Below are positions 1-23,239 of a stretch of 64,000 nt of DNA, in pieces; the stretch's first letter is position 1, and every line of letters begins with the position of its first letter. The stretch comes from Eulemur rufifrons (Eukaryota > Chordata > Mammalia > Primates > Lemuridae). The notes under the pieces were generated by a model. It saw nothing but the letters and a program-made list of their open reading frames with translations. It had not been told where the DNA came from and ran no database searches. The stretch is from contig NC_090996.1 in the NCBI RefSeq assembly GCF_041146395.1, forward strand, positions 36,294,738 to 36,358,737. The letters are read 5' to 3'. The translations under genes and the position numbers were made by a program.

Positions 1-495
1 GGGCCCCCAGGCCCCTGCCTGCCCACCCGCCGTCCCCTGCCCGTGGGAAGGCAGAGCCGGGCCAGGCTGGGAGGGAGGCAGCGAGCTGTGAAGGCCACCG
101 ATGCCTATCGTGGCCGCAGGGGCTGGCGGGGGCCCAGCAGAGCCCACGCTGGGTGAGCAGCCCTGAGCCAGAGAACACACGGGCACCGTTTAACTGCAGG
201 GAAGGCCGCCTTGCTGGGGGCTGGAGGATGCACAGGGCCCCTGCCCGTCCCCAACGCACGGAAACACAGGACAAATCGTCCTGAGCAGCCCAGACCACGC
301 ATGCCTGCCTCCCGACCCCTGCACTCGGTCCCCTCCTCTGGAAGCCCCCGCCCCACCCCCAGCTCTCCAGGATCGCCCCAGTGCACAGGACGGGGGTCAG
401 GGTCTGAAGGTCAAAGCCCAGACACTGCCTGCCCGGGACGGACACTTCCTGGGGGTGTCCAGGTGGTCCGGCTGGGCAGCAAGGAAGGAGGCTGA
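1..495. other. Intergenic DNA downstream of PRR35
   Basis: GC-rich sequence left of the PRR35 poly(A) signal. Short open frames exist on both strands, but none shows a recognisable protein or splice-site structure. In the human arrangement this side leads toward NHLRC4 and PIGQ, and I see no exon of either here. Confidence 0.6.
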
Positions 496-519
496 GACTG
501 AGGTGAAGGTGGCTTCTAT

Positions 520-525
520 TTTAAT
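520..525 (-). terminator. PRR35: Probable PRR35 poly(A) signal (ATTAAA)
   Basis: The minus strand reads ATTAAA about 230 nt downstream of the PRR35 stop codon (757-759). It is the only good poly(A) hexamer between the stop and the window edge. Cleavage would fall near 495-508 and give a short 3' UTR of about 250 nt. Confidence 0.6.
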
Positions 526-756
526 GTCCTCAACTGCAATCAATAAATAGTTGTGACCTCTGCTGTCCCAGGGTGACCCCAGAGACAAGCCTTGGCCACA
601 GCCTGGCGGGGTCTATCCACATGCTTGCCAAGGCTGGACAGGTCCCCGGCGTTGGCCCCAGGGCTGGGGCAGGGGAGGGGCTGGGCGGGGGGCCTGGGTG
701 GCAGGGGCGGGACCGGCATGTTCGGGGTGAGGGCACAAGGACTGCAGGAGCTGGGG

Positions 757-4940
<4,184 letters not shown>

Positions 4941-4949
4941 GGAGGGGGT

Positions 4950-5900
4950 GTGGGGCCGGTGCCGCCCAGCCCTGCACTCCCGGCCCCCCAGCTGCGCCCC
5001 CCACACCCCCGAGCCGCCCCAACTGCTCCCCCGTGTTCCCCGCGCCTCCCCAATTCTGTCCCCCGCGCCACCCCAACTGCGCCCCCACGTCCCACCGCGC
5101 CTCCCCAATTGCGCCCCCGCAACGCCCCAGCTGCGCCCCCGCGCCCCCCGCGCCCCCCGCGCCGGGCCGGAGCCGACCCCGCGGCGCTGCCCCGTCGGCC
5201 CGAGGCCCCGCGAGGGGCGCAAACTTCCCGCGCCCGCCCCGGCCCGCGCCAGCCGCGACCCCGACCGCAGACGGGCTCAGGCCCGGGCGGCGACCCGGTC
5301 TCCCGCGGGAGAAACTGAGGCCCGGCGCTGGGAGCAGGTCCCCACGGGGCCCGCGGTCACTCACGCGGCAGCGACTCCCCGAAACCTCCGCCGCCGGCCG
5401 CGTCCCCCGACGCCGACTGGCACCCACCGAAGTTGGCGGCAGGAGCGGCGCGCGTGCGCCACGGCGCCGGGCTCCTGGGGGCGCTGCGACCTCCGACCCG
5501 GGCTGGCGGGGAGGGAGCGTGGGGGCGCAGGCGCCGGGAGCGGCCCCAGGCCCCCCAAGCCCCTCGCTGCCCACGCCCCCTGCCCCCCAGCCGCCCTCGC
5601 GCGCACTCACCGGCCTCGCGCGCCCGGGACGCGCTGTGCGCTGGGGCGCCCCGCGGACGCGGCCGGAGCGGCGGCAGGTGACACCGCGGTGCTGCCCTAC
5701 CGAGTCGGACTGGCGGCGCAGGTGTGCGCGAGTGAGGGGCGCCTGGCACCGTCCCCGCCCCCGTCGCCTGCAGGCTGCCGCGGGGGTGCGCAGAGGCGGC
5801 CAGGTCTCCCGGGGTCCCCGCAGCGGTGTGATGGGGTGGCAGCGACGGAGGGCGCCGGGAGAGGGGCCGTCAGCACTCATCCGTCAGGGCTCTGGCCCCT
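4950..5900 (-). promoter_or_regulatory. PRR35: CpG island, probable PRR35 promoter and first exon
   Basis: CpG density rises sharply here compared with the GC-rich but CpG-poorer flanks. Two strong minus-strand donors sit inside it: CCG|GTGAGT ending an exon at 5611, and CGC|GTGAGT ending an exon at 5365. Either could end a non-coding first exon that splices to the PRR35 acceptor at 2700. The transcription start is not resolvable by eye, and no TATA box is evident. Confidence 0.6.
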
Positions 5901-8900
5901 GACAGCCTCCTGCGCACCCGAGCCAGGGCCTGGGGGCTGAGCCCCAGGACAGCGGGGGACCTCGCGCCGGAGCCGCCCGGGCAAGGGCTGAGCTCTGAGC
6001 TGGACGCCAGAACCGGCTCAGTCGGCGGAGCCCGGCTCTCCCCCGTGAGCCCTACGCTGTTTCCTTTTCTCAGAACGGGAGGCGAGTGAATCTGCGCCCC
6101 CCACAGCCCCAGCCCTGCCCACGGATGGCCACCGTCTCACACACCCCTGTCTGGATGCAGAACCCCCAGCCCTCCCTCCCCACTCCCCTGGGGTGCCTTG
6201 GGGCCCCCATGACCAACGACCTCATGGTCAGCAGTGCCCCCAGCCCCGCTTCCCGGGCTGAACTGGGTTCAAGTTGCTCCCCGAGCTGTGAACACTGGAA
6301 GGTCTGGGGTCCCACTTCTCAGCTGTGTCCTGGCAGAGATGCACCTGACAGCCAGGTCAGTCCCAGACGCGGACACCGACATGGCTTTGCTCAGGGGAAG
6401 ATGCCGTAACCAGAGACCTGTGCCGCGGCCATTCAGGCACAGGCCAGCGGGGTGGACGCTGCTCCAGGCCTGCTCTGGGGAGGCAGAGAGCCCTGGGAGG
6501 ACCCGGGACTCCTGCAGCCTCAGCCGCTGGCTCCTGGGGTGTCCCCAGCTCAGGTCAGGGGACAGGGATGCCTTGAGGAAGGAGGACTCTATACAGGCTT
6601 CTGGGTACTCCCCCTGGCATTGGGCAGCCAGAGGAGAGCACCGGGTCCAGAGTCCAGCAGCTGCTTGGCCCTGTGAGGCTGGCCTTGGTTTCCCTATTTA
6701 TGTGGGGGGTGATAGCCAGGGCTTGTGGCTGGCAGGGGTCACCACGGTGCTGGCCAAGAAACGGGCCCCTGGATCTGAGGGTGAGTGCCCCACGACAGCC
6801 CCTACTGCCCCCAGAGAGAAGCCCGTGCGCTGGGGCTGGGGGTGGCAGAGCATGTCAGCCACCTCTCTGCCCGCCTGGCCTGGCCCAGCTGACCAGCTGA
6901 CCGTGCAGGCAGCCCCGGGCCGGAGACAGCTTGGGCAGCGTCACGCCAGCAGCCCTGTGGAGAGTGGGAGCCAGGAGGCGGCTGCTCCCTCCCGCACAGA
7001 CCCTCTCCGGACACGCTCAGCGGGCTCGGGCCCCTCCACACAGGCCCTGGTGGCACAGACAGTGGGAGTGGGGACTCCAGGCCATGGTCTCTCCGTTCCA
7101 GGGATGCCCAGGGTCTTTCAGCCCCTCACTGGTCAGCCCGAGGCTGACCCCTCTGAAGGTCTGGAAGAGACCACAGCCGACTGCAGGGCAGATGGGCCGG
7201 CTGGAGGCCACGACCCTCATCCAGGGCAAGGAAGGTGAGGGCCAGGACGCCCTGGTCCCGGGGTGCCCAGGTGGCAGCATGCAGGGAGCAGAGCCCGGTG
7301 AGGCTTGGGGTCCGAGGGACCCTGGGGAGATGAGGCCGGACGAGGGGGAGGGGCCCGCTCAGCCCTGCAGAGCGATGCCGCCTTGTAGGGCCTTTCTGTG
7401 CAGACGTTGGGGCGGGAGGAGGAGGGGCAGTACCCAGAGGCACGACTTGGACACATTTCCGGGCTCCCAGGAGGGTCTCTGCTGGGAGGGTCCGTGGGCC
7501 AGGCCTGCTTGGTGCTCCCCAGAGTTCGGGCTGGCTGCGCCCGGCAGCCTGTGCACAGGGTGGGCGTGAGGCTGCCCATCAGGCCGGACCCCAGGAACGG
7601 CCCGTGAGGCCGGGTCGTCAGTGCAGCCCGCGGCCCTGGTGCTCTGCCGGAGGGCCCCTCCCACTCTGCTCCTGGGCCACGACCCGCCGCACACAGGGCT
7701 TGGGTGGTGGCCCCTGCGTCCTGCGGCAGTGACCGGGTCCTCTCTGCCCTGAGCCTGAGACTCCCGCCCACACTGGGCCGCTACCCACCTTCTGCAGCAT
7801 TCCTGGTGGGACGTGCAGTCTCTGGGCACTTCTGGCTCCAGGGGTGTCCTGGGGGGTGACCTGGTGTCCTCTCCTCAGCCGGTCCTGGTGCAGGACGGGG
7901 TGGGGACCCACAGCCCCTCTTTCTGCCTCCAGCCAGAGGCTCATTTCAGCCATTAACCTTCTCTGCCCGGTGTGCCCACGGCTGCCAGCCTGTCACCTCC
8001 ATTAACGCTGGGGCTGTGTGTGCCAGGGAGCTTGCGGGCAGGACAGAGAGCCCGGGCCCAGGGAAGGCAGGGGCGGCAGCAGCTCGGTGGGCTGGCAGGG
8101 TCCGCGGCGGCGCAGTGCCCGGGGGTGGGCCTGTCGAAACCCCTCAGCGTCGGTGCACAGCCCTGGCCAGGACAGGCGTGGGGCTCGCCGGCCCGCACCT
8201 GCCCGCGGGTGGAGGGACGAGGGGGTCTGTCTCACGAGCGGCAGCAGCTCTGGGAGCCCTGGGTGGGGTTAGTGCCACACAGGATGCTTGGACACGGCGT
8301 GTTTGCCCTGGGACACGTGGCCGCCCACGAGCATGTGCGAGAACCCCAGGCCCAGAGAGCTCAGGGCACCACCCTCTTGCCCATTCCAAGTGGCCTCGGG
8401 GACCCCAGGCTGAGAGGACGGCCCTGGGCCTGGCCCGGGGCAGGGTTGTGCCCGAGGGCCCTGGGCACCGGCTGCAGCTGCTGCCCCTGGTGGCCCTGGG
8501 TCCCAGCAGGGACACGGCAGGGCTGTGAGGGGCTGGGCAGCGGGGCTGGGCAGGAGCGGCCCACGGGGTGAGCACAGGCAGGGCCTGCGGATTCCCCGCC
8601 TGGGGTCTGTCCAGGCTAGTCTGCCCCGAGGGCCAGGGGCCAGGGCAGGCGCTTGTGCACGGCTCTGCTGGGCAGCCGGACCCTCCGTGGTGGCCCCAGG
8701 CTGCTCTGTGCCTGCCGTGCTGGGGCCGTGGCCATCCCAGAGCCCACAGCCGAGAGCCCGGGCACCACTACGCCAACCAGCTGGGTCCTTTGCATGCTCC
8801 AGCCGGGACATCCGGGTCGTTGGCCCCCTGGGTTGGAGTGTGAGGCTGACCCTCTGTGTGCCCTGGGCACCCTGGGTGGAGGAGGCTCCTGGACGCTTCT

Positions 8901-10880
8901 TGCTGCAGTGGGAGTGAGCTCTCCGTCATGGGAGGCATGCGAGCTGGGGCAGGGGCCTCTAGAATCAGAAGGAGTGGCCAGGCCAGGCGAGTGGGATGAG
9001 AGGCACAGGCTGCCTGAGCCCCCACCCGGTTTCCCAGCCTGGCACTGGCCAAGCAGCGCCCGGGGCTGACAGCAGCCATATGTTGGGGAGAGGAGCCGTG
9101 TGCGTCGCTCTGCGGCCCCCGGGGCCGGCCTTCCTGGGCCTGTCACAGACGATTTTCCCCGCCTGAGTGGCAGGCGGGCTGGCGGGGGGGCCGAGGGGGC
9201 CTCCAAGCTGCCCCATGTCCAGCCCGCCATGGCCCTCAACACTGCCTGGCCACTCTCGGGGCAGATCCAGGTGCTGGGCCTTGGCCTTAAGCCCCCATAC
9301 CTCTCTGAGCACCCCCTGCCCCTGTCGTGGCCACCCCTGTCCAGTTTTGGGCTGAGGCCTCCGAGAGGAGCCCGGGCCGGCCAGTGGGGGTCGGGCCCTC
9401 CTGCTCAGACGTGGGTGGGGGCCAGGGGTCCGCACCGGGCGGCCGTGTGCCCCGGGCAGGTGGGAGAGGGCCCGGAGCGGCAGCCCTGTCAGCCCAGCGC
9501 CCAGAGCAGTGCGGAGGGAGGTGGGGCGGCCGCGGCTAATTTGTACACTAAGTGCTTCTGACAGGGGCGCCTCACAAGTGAGAACACGCCGCCACCCGCC
9601 CTGGGAAGCCGCCGTGGCCAGCAGCGCCCTCGGTGAGGGGCTGGGAGAGAGGGGCCGTGGGGCGCAGGGCGGCCTGGGCCAGGCCCCGGGGGGAGAGGGC
9701 CGGGGCGGGGGCTGGGGTGGGAAGGGGAGGGGGGGCAGGGCAGCCCCCGGCGCTCAGGCCCGGTCCGGCTGCCCGCGGCCGAGCGGCCCGTGCCCAGCCT
9801 GCCAGGCCCCGGTGGGTGAAGCCCACCCCTCAGGCCAGCCTGGCCCTGTCCTGTCTCTGCCCCCCGGGGGCCCCTGCCTCCCTGCCGGATGCCTGCCCAG
9901 GTCTGGCCCGCAGCGGCCCGACTCCTGTGGACCCTCCCCCAGCCCCTCCCTGCAGGCCGGGCACACGGGGACGGGGGTGGGTTGTGGGTGGGCATGAGCC
10001 CCTCGCCCAGGTAGGGCCTCCTGTCCTGCCCGGCGGCACCGGGCCTCCCGGTGCGTCTCGTGTCTGGGGCTGGAGGCTGCAGAAGCCGGCCGTGGGTGCT
10101 GGGGGGGTGGGGGGAGCAGGGACAGGAACCGAGGCCTCAGGAGGACCTGGGGTCCCAAGAGGCCTGGGGTGGACAGAGCCAGGTCTGTGCCAGACGCGAG
10201 GTGGGGTGGGCCCGGCCCCCAGCCCGCGGGAGAAGGCCCGGCGTGGCCGCGCAGCCGCGGAGGAGCAGGGCAGCGTCCGCGGCGCGGAGGTGAGATGTGT
10301 TGTGGCAGCTCCCCCGCCGCCCCAGGCCCGCCCGGAGCGAACACTGCTGGTGGCTTTAATTGCTTTCACATTCGATAGGCCGCCCCTGACAGGCCTCTCA
10401 CGCCGGCCGCACCCCAGCCCCTCACTCCACCCAGGCGGAGGCCGCAGAGCCACGCGGGGACGCGCCTGGGGCGGAGGCCCACCCTGGAAGGAGGCCGGGT
10501 TGGAGCAGGGCCCCACCCGGGCAGAAGGGGATGTAAAACCCCCCACACGGCCCCCTCGCTTCATCTGCTCCTGCAGACGGTGGAGCCGCTCAGACAGGGC
10601 CCCCAACGCAGACTCCGCTGGGGAGCGCTGGGCGCACGCACTGCCCTGCTGGCCGTGGCCCGAGGCCCCAGGGGTCGGTCCAGCCTCTGCCCCTGGCCCC
10701 TGGGAGGCTCGTGGTGAGGTGACCTCTGCCGCGTCCAGCCCCAACCTGGGCCTGCTGGGGGAGGGCAGGGTCACCATCCCTACTGGGCCCCAGGACATGT
10801 CATCCCAGCCCATGAGCTGCCCCCGGAACAGCCCTCTCCTCCCACAGGGCACTGGACCCCCCGGAGGGCACCAGATAGAT
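5901..10880. other. Intergenic, GC-rich, no gene seen
   Basis: This lies between the PRR35 island and the CAPN15 poly(A) site. Many open frames exist because stop codons are rare at this base composition, but none shows protein-family similarity or linked splice sites. Two short AT-rich islands near 9,533-9,600 and 10,345-10,400 stand out and are reported as findings. Confidence 0.6.
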
Positions 10881-10889
10881 GAGGCGTCC

Positions 10890-11978
10890 TTACAAAACAA
10901 AACGCTTTATTTGGTCCACTGGAGCCTGAGTCTGGAAACCACCATGGAGAACCGTATCGTACGGGATGGGACTGACAATTGATAAAATAGTCTCTGTGTC
11001 AGAAGAGCTGGCCGTATGTACAGGGTTAAAAATATTCACAGCTCAGAGTAAACGGAGGCCAAAGGGGAGAGGGGAATGTTTCTCTAGGTGTAAAAACCCC
11101 CGGCCCCGCGGGACAGAGGGCTGTGGGCCGGCTGGCTGCTGCTGCCTGGGGGCCGCGGGGCGGTGAGGGCGGCTGGGGCCCAGGAAGCTGCCTCCAAAGA
11201 GGGGGGTGAGGCTGGGCAGGTGGGCGGCTCAGCTCCCGGGGCGTCCGGTGGGGACGGGGCCGCGGCCGCGCTCTGTGCCGGGGCTCCCTCTTTGCCGCAG
11301 GGCCGCGGCCATGGCCGGGGCTGGCCCAGGACTGCTGGCCCCTGGCCTGCCTGGCCGTGCTCTGGGGTGCTGAGGGCACAGTGGCTCCCCGCACAGCCCG
11401 CAGGGCCAGGCTCCCAGCCCGCCAGCCCTGGGCATGGCTTCGATCCTGGCGGACGCTCCGGGAATTGCATAGTGTCGCTGGGGAGGGCTAGGCAGGGGAC
11501 ACCCTCCTTCCCCAAGACGGGCACCTGCCTCCCAGGACAAGCCGCTGGGCGCCAGGCTCTGGGGTGCCCGTGGGGGGCCGGCAGCTGGGCTCTGGGGGCA
11601 GACCCAGGTTTCGACCTCAGGCCCCACAGACGGTGGTCCCTGATCTCACCATGGTCATGACCTCTGACACCCGGATTTGGTTTTGTGAGCAGAGCTGTGG
11701 CCGCCCGCTCCGGCAGGAGAACCATCCCCCAGGAGGGGCAGCCTGGCCTTGGACCCCGGTCGAGGCCGCCCCTGAGGCTGGCGCAGCCCGCCCGGTTCGA
11801 GGTATTCTGCTTGGCGGCCAGGAGGCCTGGGCAGGCGGACGGCAGGTGCCAGCTGCAGCCAGAGGCTCCCTGGCGGGGTCCTGAGATTCTGTTGAAGCGT
11901 CTCCGCAGGGTCTCCCTCGTAAAGTGCGTGTGGGCGGCGGGTGGCCCACGTGCTCACAGCCCAGCCTGGGCGCGGCGG
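10890..11978 (-). other. CAPN15: CAPN15 3' UTR
   Basis: Continuous with the last coding exon and ended by the AATAAA at 10,906-10,911. The distal 200 nt are AT-richer and include one exact Pumilio response element (TGTACATA on the minus strand, 11,022-11,015). No intron is evident in the UTR. Confidence 0.8.
10906..10911 (-). terminator. CAPN15: CAPN15 poly(A) signal (AATAAA)
   Basis: Canonical AATAAA on the minus strand, about 1.07 kb downstream of the CAPN15 stop codon, followed by a T-rich stretch (GTTTTGTTTTGT). Cleavage probably falls near 10,885-10,895. Confidence 0.85.
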
Positions 11979-18229
<6,251 letters not shown>

Positions 18230-20586
18230 AGACCCGGGCGAGTGGGTGTGGCTGCAAGGAGAGCGGCGGTCAGCCGACCCGGGGGCCCCGGCGGAGGACC
18301 CCACCCTCCCGCTGGCCCGGGGAGGGCGCCCGCCTGTGGCTCGGGGCGGCCTCCACCCAGGCCGGGTCCAGGGCTCAGGGCACAGCAGACCCGCAAGCCC
18401 CGGTCCTGGGGCAGGTGCGGGACCAGGAGCCTCCAGGGAGGGCTGGGCCCCCCCGCCCCCCGCACGCTGCCCCAGAGGCCTGTGGCGCACAGCAGTGCGG
18501 GCCCCCAGGGGCTGAGCGGAGCCGTCCCTGGCACCCTGCTGGAGGCACGTGGCCGCCCCTGGCCCAAGCACAGGCCGTGCCCTATTGCCCCTGGCACTGG
18601 GACGGGGACAGGCCGCACACAGCACGGCAGCTGTCCACAGCCCTGGGTACGGCCCCGTGCCGGGCGGTCTCTGCTCCTCCCAGGGGTGCAGGAGGTGCTT
18701 GGGCTCCGGCAGGGCAGGCGGGCTGTGCCCCAGCGCCCTGGGCCGTGACAGCAGGCGTTGGGGGGGGCGGTCCTGGCAGGGCCAACCTGCGAGGGAGGGG
18801 TCTCCACACCCCACACAGTCTCCCGACTGGCTGTAGCTGCTCTGCCTGGCAGAAAAATCAATTGTTCTTTATAACACATCGCGAATCTTATGCTTCTAAC
18901 AGTACGTTCCAGCTAAGCCCGTTTGATTCGGGAAGAAAGAAAACTTGCCTCTTCAAATAAACCACAAAAACCCCAAGAAATCTCCCCAAGCAACACGCCT
19001 GTTTCCTGGAGCCCAGAGCGACCTCCGTGATGCCGCCTGCCCTGTGCAGAGAGCGGTGGGCTCAGCCCCTGAGGCTGGGGCTGCAGCTGCCCCTGGGGAA
19101 GCCGGAGAGGGCGGCCCGGGGCTGGGGGTGGCTTTGACCTTGGCTCTGTGCCAGGAAAACCCTCAACGCTGCCGGAGACGCCCAGACCCCTCCCCTCCCA
19201 TCCCCCACTTGGGAAAGGGGTCACGGCCACCGTGTGCCTGTGTGGAAACACGCACACGCCAGACTCTCGCCCCACCCTGTGCTCCCCACGCGGCCTGGCC
19301 GCAGAGATGGGGCTGCCCCACGCGGACGTCACAGCCAGTCTGGGCGGCAGGGCCTCCTGGGACACACCCTGCCCTGGCCCCAGGCTCTGGCTGTGACAGA
19401 CAGGGTGGGGGGGGCCTCGGAACACCAGGGAGGGAGGAGGGAGCCCAGGACCCTGGGGACAGGGCGGATGTCAGAGCTGTCTCCGCGGATCAGAGGATTC
19501 TGCCTGCAGTTCAGGCTCAGATGAGACGGTGCCTGAAAACCAGGGGTGGCCCTTCTGCAGCCGGAAGGAGACTCGCCAGGGGCCAGAGACCCCGAGGGCG
19601 TCTGAGGCCCTGCACCGTCGGGTGGGCCACGGCGGAAGGGGCTCAGGGGCCAGGAGGCCTGAGCAGGGGTCCGGCCGCCCCACGACCCCATGGGCCCTCC
19701 CAGGGCCACCCTCACAGGCTGCAGAGACCCGGACCCCTGAAGCACCGTGGGGGAGGCCAGACCAGCAGACCAGGCCCCCGTCAGTGGCCTGAAGAGTCAA
19801 GCAAGGACTCAGCAAAGACCTTCCAGAATCGTCAACACAAAACGCTCCTAAAGTCACACACGCGTGTGCTCCAAGTCACGCTGTGCTTCAGGACACAGAG
19901 CGGTTCTAGCTTCGAAGGAAACGGGCTGGAGGGGGAGGACGGGGTCAGTCCTGCCCCGGCGAGCGAAGCCCAGAGGAAAACCCGGCAACTGTCCAGACAC
20001 CCACACAAAAGGCCACTGTCCTCGATGACCGTGTGCGGCCAACGCTCAGCTCCGACTCGGGAGGAGGCTATGAAGCTGCTCCCCGGGGGACACGACAAAG
20101 TCCACCGTGAAGTGACCAGGACACGAGCACTTACAGAAGACACAGAGGCCACTGTCCCGTCACCACGGACGGGGTGAGGCCGTGGCCTTTTCCTTCTCAG
20201 GGAAAGCTGAGAGGTGTGAGAGGCTGGGGCTCCCGGGCCGTCGGCCGAGCCGGCCACAGCAAGAGGCCCTGCCGCCTCCCTCGGGGTGTCCCTGTGCCCG
20301 GCACGGGCTGGGGGACTGTGCCCGGGGGCTACCGCCCGATGCTCCGGAGGCCACGGCGCCGCCTCCCCCGGCAGGGGATAGTGCTGGGCCACAGCCTTGG
20401 CTGTCAGCCTTCCTGAGCGTGGTCTGTCCTTCTCGTCTGTGTCCCTGGGCACCGACGCCGGACCAAGGGCCGACTGAGGTGAGCTGCACCTGGGCGTCAG
20501 GTGCAGGGGGGTCTGCCTGGGCCTGGCTGGGAGGGAGGCACGGGCTGCTGCGGGGGCCTCTGGGCCGCCTCTGCCTCCTCACGAGG

Positions 20587-20912
20587 GGGTGGTCACCGGG
20601 GGGAAGTCACGGGGCTGGGGGTGGTCACCGGGGGGAGGTCACGGGGGGAGGTCATGGGGGGGTGGTCACTGGGGGAGGTCATGGGGGGTGGTCACCAGGG
20701 GGAAGTCACGGGGCGGGGGGTGGTCACCGGGGGGAGGTCACGGGGCAGGGGGTGGTCACTGGGGGGAGGTCACGGGAGGGGTGGTCACCAGGGGGAGGTC
20801 ACCAGGGGGAGGTCACGGGGCGGGGGGTGGTCACTGGGGGGAGGTCACCGGGGGGTCACCGGGGGGAGGTCATGGGGGGGTGGTCACTGGGGGGAGGTCA
20901 CAGGGGGTGTAG
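20587..20912. repeat. G-rich minisatellite (GGTCAC/GGTCATGGGG units)
   Basis: Tandem short units of about 15-17 bp of the type 'gggggtggtcaccggggg' and 'aggtcacggggg', grouped into longer blocks of about 50 bp. The strand bias is strong, with G on the plus strand. It lies inside the CAPN15 5' intron. Confidence 0.85.
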
Positions 20913-21179
20913 AAATGCAACAGCCAAGAAGGCGGATGCCCAGAGGGGTGCTCCTTCAGCAGACATAGTTCTAAATTTAAAAACCTCGAACTTTCATTTG
21001 CACACATGGACTTAGTAAAAAAGAAAAGCCGCAAAAGCCGTCCACCCGTGTGCCACGCGTGTGCTGGTGCTCACTGCTGGATGCCAGGACCAAGGCAGCC
21101 ACCTGGCAGCAGCCACAGAGAGCTCAGTGCGGGGCCCAGCGACCCCGCCCCCAGCAACTCGCCTGCAGGGTGGAGACAT

Positions 21180-21895
21180 TAGTGCAGGGAAGGAAAAGGA
21201 CACGCGTGGACAGATGAGAACGTGGAGAGACGCCCGGCATTCGCCATCGGGGAAACGCCATCCAGACCAAGCGAGGCACCACGTCGCGCTGCGAGGGTGG
21301 CCAGAGCCCCAGGGACGAGGCAAGTGTGAGTGGAGACACCAGAGTCCCCGACACTGCCAGCGGGAACGTGCACCGGGACAGCACGTGGGACGACAGGCTG
21401 CCAGTGTGTCAGGGAGTCAAACGTTAACTTGCCACGAGCCCCGCCACACTCCCGCCAGGCTCTGCCCGAGACATAAGCGTGTCCGTGAAACTCGTACGTG
21501 GCTGTTCGCAGCGTCACTCACAAAAGCCAAGTGGAAACAGCCCGTGTCCACAGACAGATAAGTAACACGTGGTCCATCCGCACAGCAAAACAGCGCGTGA
21601 GTCTGACACGCGCCACCACGCACGAACCTGGAGGACGTCACGCTGGCCACGTGAGCCAGACACATAAGGCCACGTGCTGTGTGACTCCCCTTCTGTGAAA
21701 TTTCTAGACGGGGCGAATCTACAGACAGGAGGCCAGGCGGTGGCTGCAGGGGCGGGGACAGCAAACAGGCAGGATCTCTCTGAGGCGCAGAGACGCTGTC
21801 ACACTGGAGTGACCACAGTGACAAAGTGACTGAACTGCACGTGTAGCATGGGTGGGTTTGGTAAGTGGCACCTCAATAAAGCAGCTTAAAGACAC
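21180..21895 (+). mobile_element. Ancient LINE-1 3' end
   Basis: The order of recognisable L1 3'-end blocks fits an old L1M-type element: a segment like 'aagccaagtggaaacagccc', then a 'gaatctacagacaggaggccaggcggtggctg' type stretch, a 3' UTR, and a terminal 'ctcaataaag' just before 21,885. It is GC-shifted and heavily mutated, and no open frame survives. The left boundary is approximate. Confidence 0.65.
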
Positions 21896-21924
21896 ACGCC
21901 GAGTCCTGCACCAGAGCCGCACCG

Positions 21925-22000
21925 CACCGGGGACGCGCCGGGGACATGCTGGGGACGCGCCGGGGACGCGCCGGGGACACGCCGGGGACGCGCCGGGGCT
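21925..22000. repeat. 11-bp CpG-rich tandem repeat
   Basis: About six to seven copies of 'ccggggacgcg' with occasional acatg or acacg variants, directly after the L1 remnant. Confidence 0.85.
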
Positions 22001-23198
22001 GCCACGTGTGCAGCAGGGACACGGGGGTCCCCCTCGGAGCCCCCGCCCGTCCTGCTCCCGTCACATCTCCCTGGACCTCGCGCTCCGCCACGGCTCCCTG
22101 CAGCTCCTGGGCAGGCGTCTGGGGCTCTCGTGCCCGGCCCCAGCCCCCGAGTGGCCCCCGAGTGGCCCCCGATCGGCCAGGGGCTCCGGCCCAGCAGCGG
22201 CACCGCCCTGGGGGCTGCACCCAGGTCTGGCCGCGCGGCTCCCGAGCGCCCTCCACGGTGCCGCCTGCCGCCCGGGGCTCACACCGGGGTGTGCAGACAT
22301 GGCGGGGGCAGGGACGAGGGTGTGTCACCTGGCAAGTCAGGCCGGGCACGGCAGAGCAAGGGCTGCCACCACCGTCCCCGTCCCCCCGGCCGCAGGGCAG
22401 GGCGAGGCAGAGGGGCCAAAGAGTGCCCACACCCCCAAACTGCTGAGGGGGCTCTCCAGGTGCCCCAGCGGGCAGCCAAGGCCACAGCAACAGCAGCCCC
22501 CACCTGACCCACGACCCCTGGAGGCAGCCGTGTTGCAACAGGGCCCCACGGACGGGGCGGGGGACAGGCACACGCTCCAGCGCGGCAGCCTCCCCCGGCC
22601 CAGAGAGCAGCTTTCCCAGGAACACGGCTGTGACGCCCAGTGCCCAGGGGCGGCCTGTCCCGGCCCCCGCCTGTCCCGGCCAGGCTGACCAGCCAGGCCG
22701 AGGGGCCGGGGTCCCAGACCTGCCTGACCCAGAGGGGAGACAACCCGGAGCCCCCCGGCTCCTCCTTCCGGGGACCCCACTTCTCTGTAAGCACCTCTGT
22801 CAAGCAAAGGACACCCTGAAAAAGAGGCCTTCTGCCCACAAGACCCCGTGGGGCGGCTGCCCCTCCCCGTCTCCTTACCTTCGGGCCCGGGGCCGTGGGG
22901 GCTGGTGCTGCCGGGTGACCAGGGCACCTCCCCAGACAGGCCCCCCCGGGCCGCTCCTACACCAGCCGGCGGCTGCCAGGGGCCCTGGGTAGGGCGGCCC
23001 CCCGGGGAAGCTGTGGTCCGACTCGGTCTCGGCAGCCAGGGAGGAGGCGGAGCTCCCCATGGCCCCCCTGACATCGGCCGCGCGGAGAGCCGGGCCTGGT
23101 CACCTCTGGCCGGCGGCGGGCGGAGTGGAGCATGGAGGGAGGAGAGTGCCCACGCCGGAGACAGGGCGGCCGGCTGGTCACAGTGACACGACAACAGA

Positions 23199-23207
23199 AA
23201 TAGAGAC

Positions 23208-23239
<32 letters not shown>
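23199..23239. repeat. (GA)n microsatellite
   Basis: Pure GA dinucleotides preceded by 'gagacagagaca'. It lies in the CAPN15 5' intron. Confidence 0.95.

Noticed and set aside
5033..5902. Long open frames across the CpG island near 5 kb
   Set aside because: They reflect CpG-rich composition. No similarity to known proteins and no start or splice context linking them to an exon.
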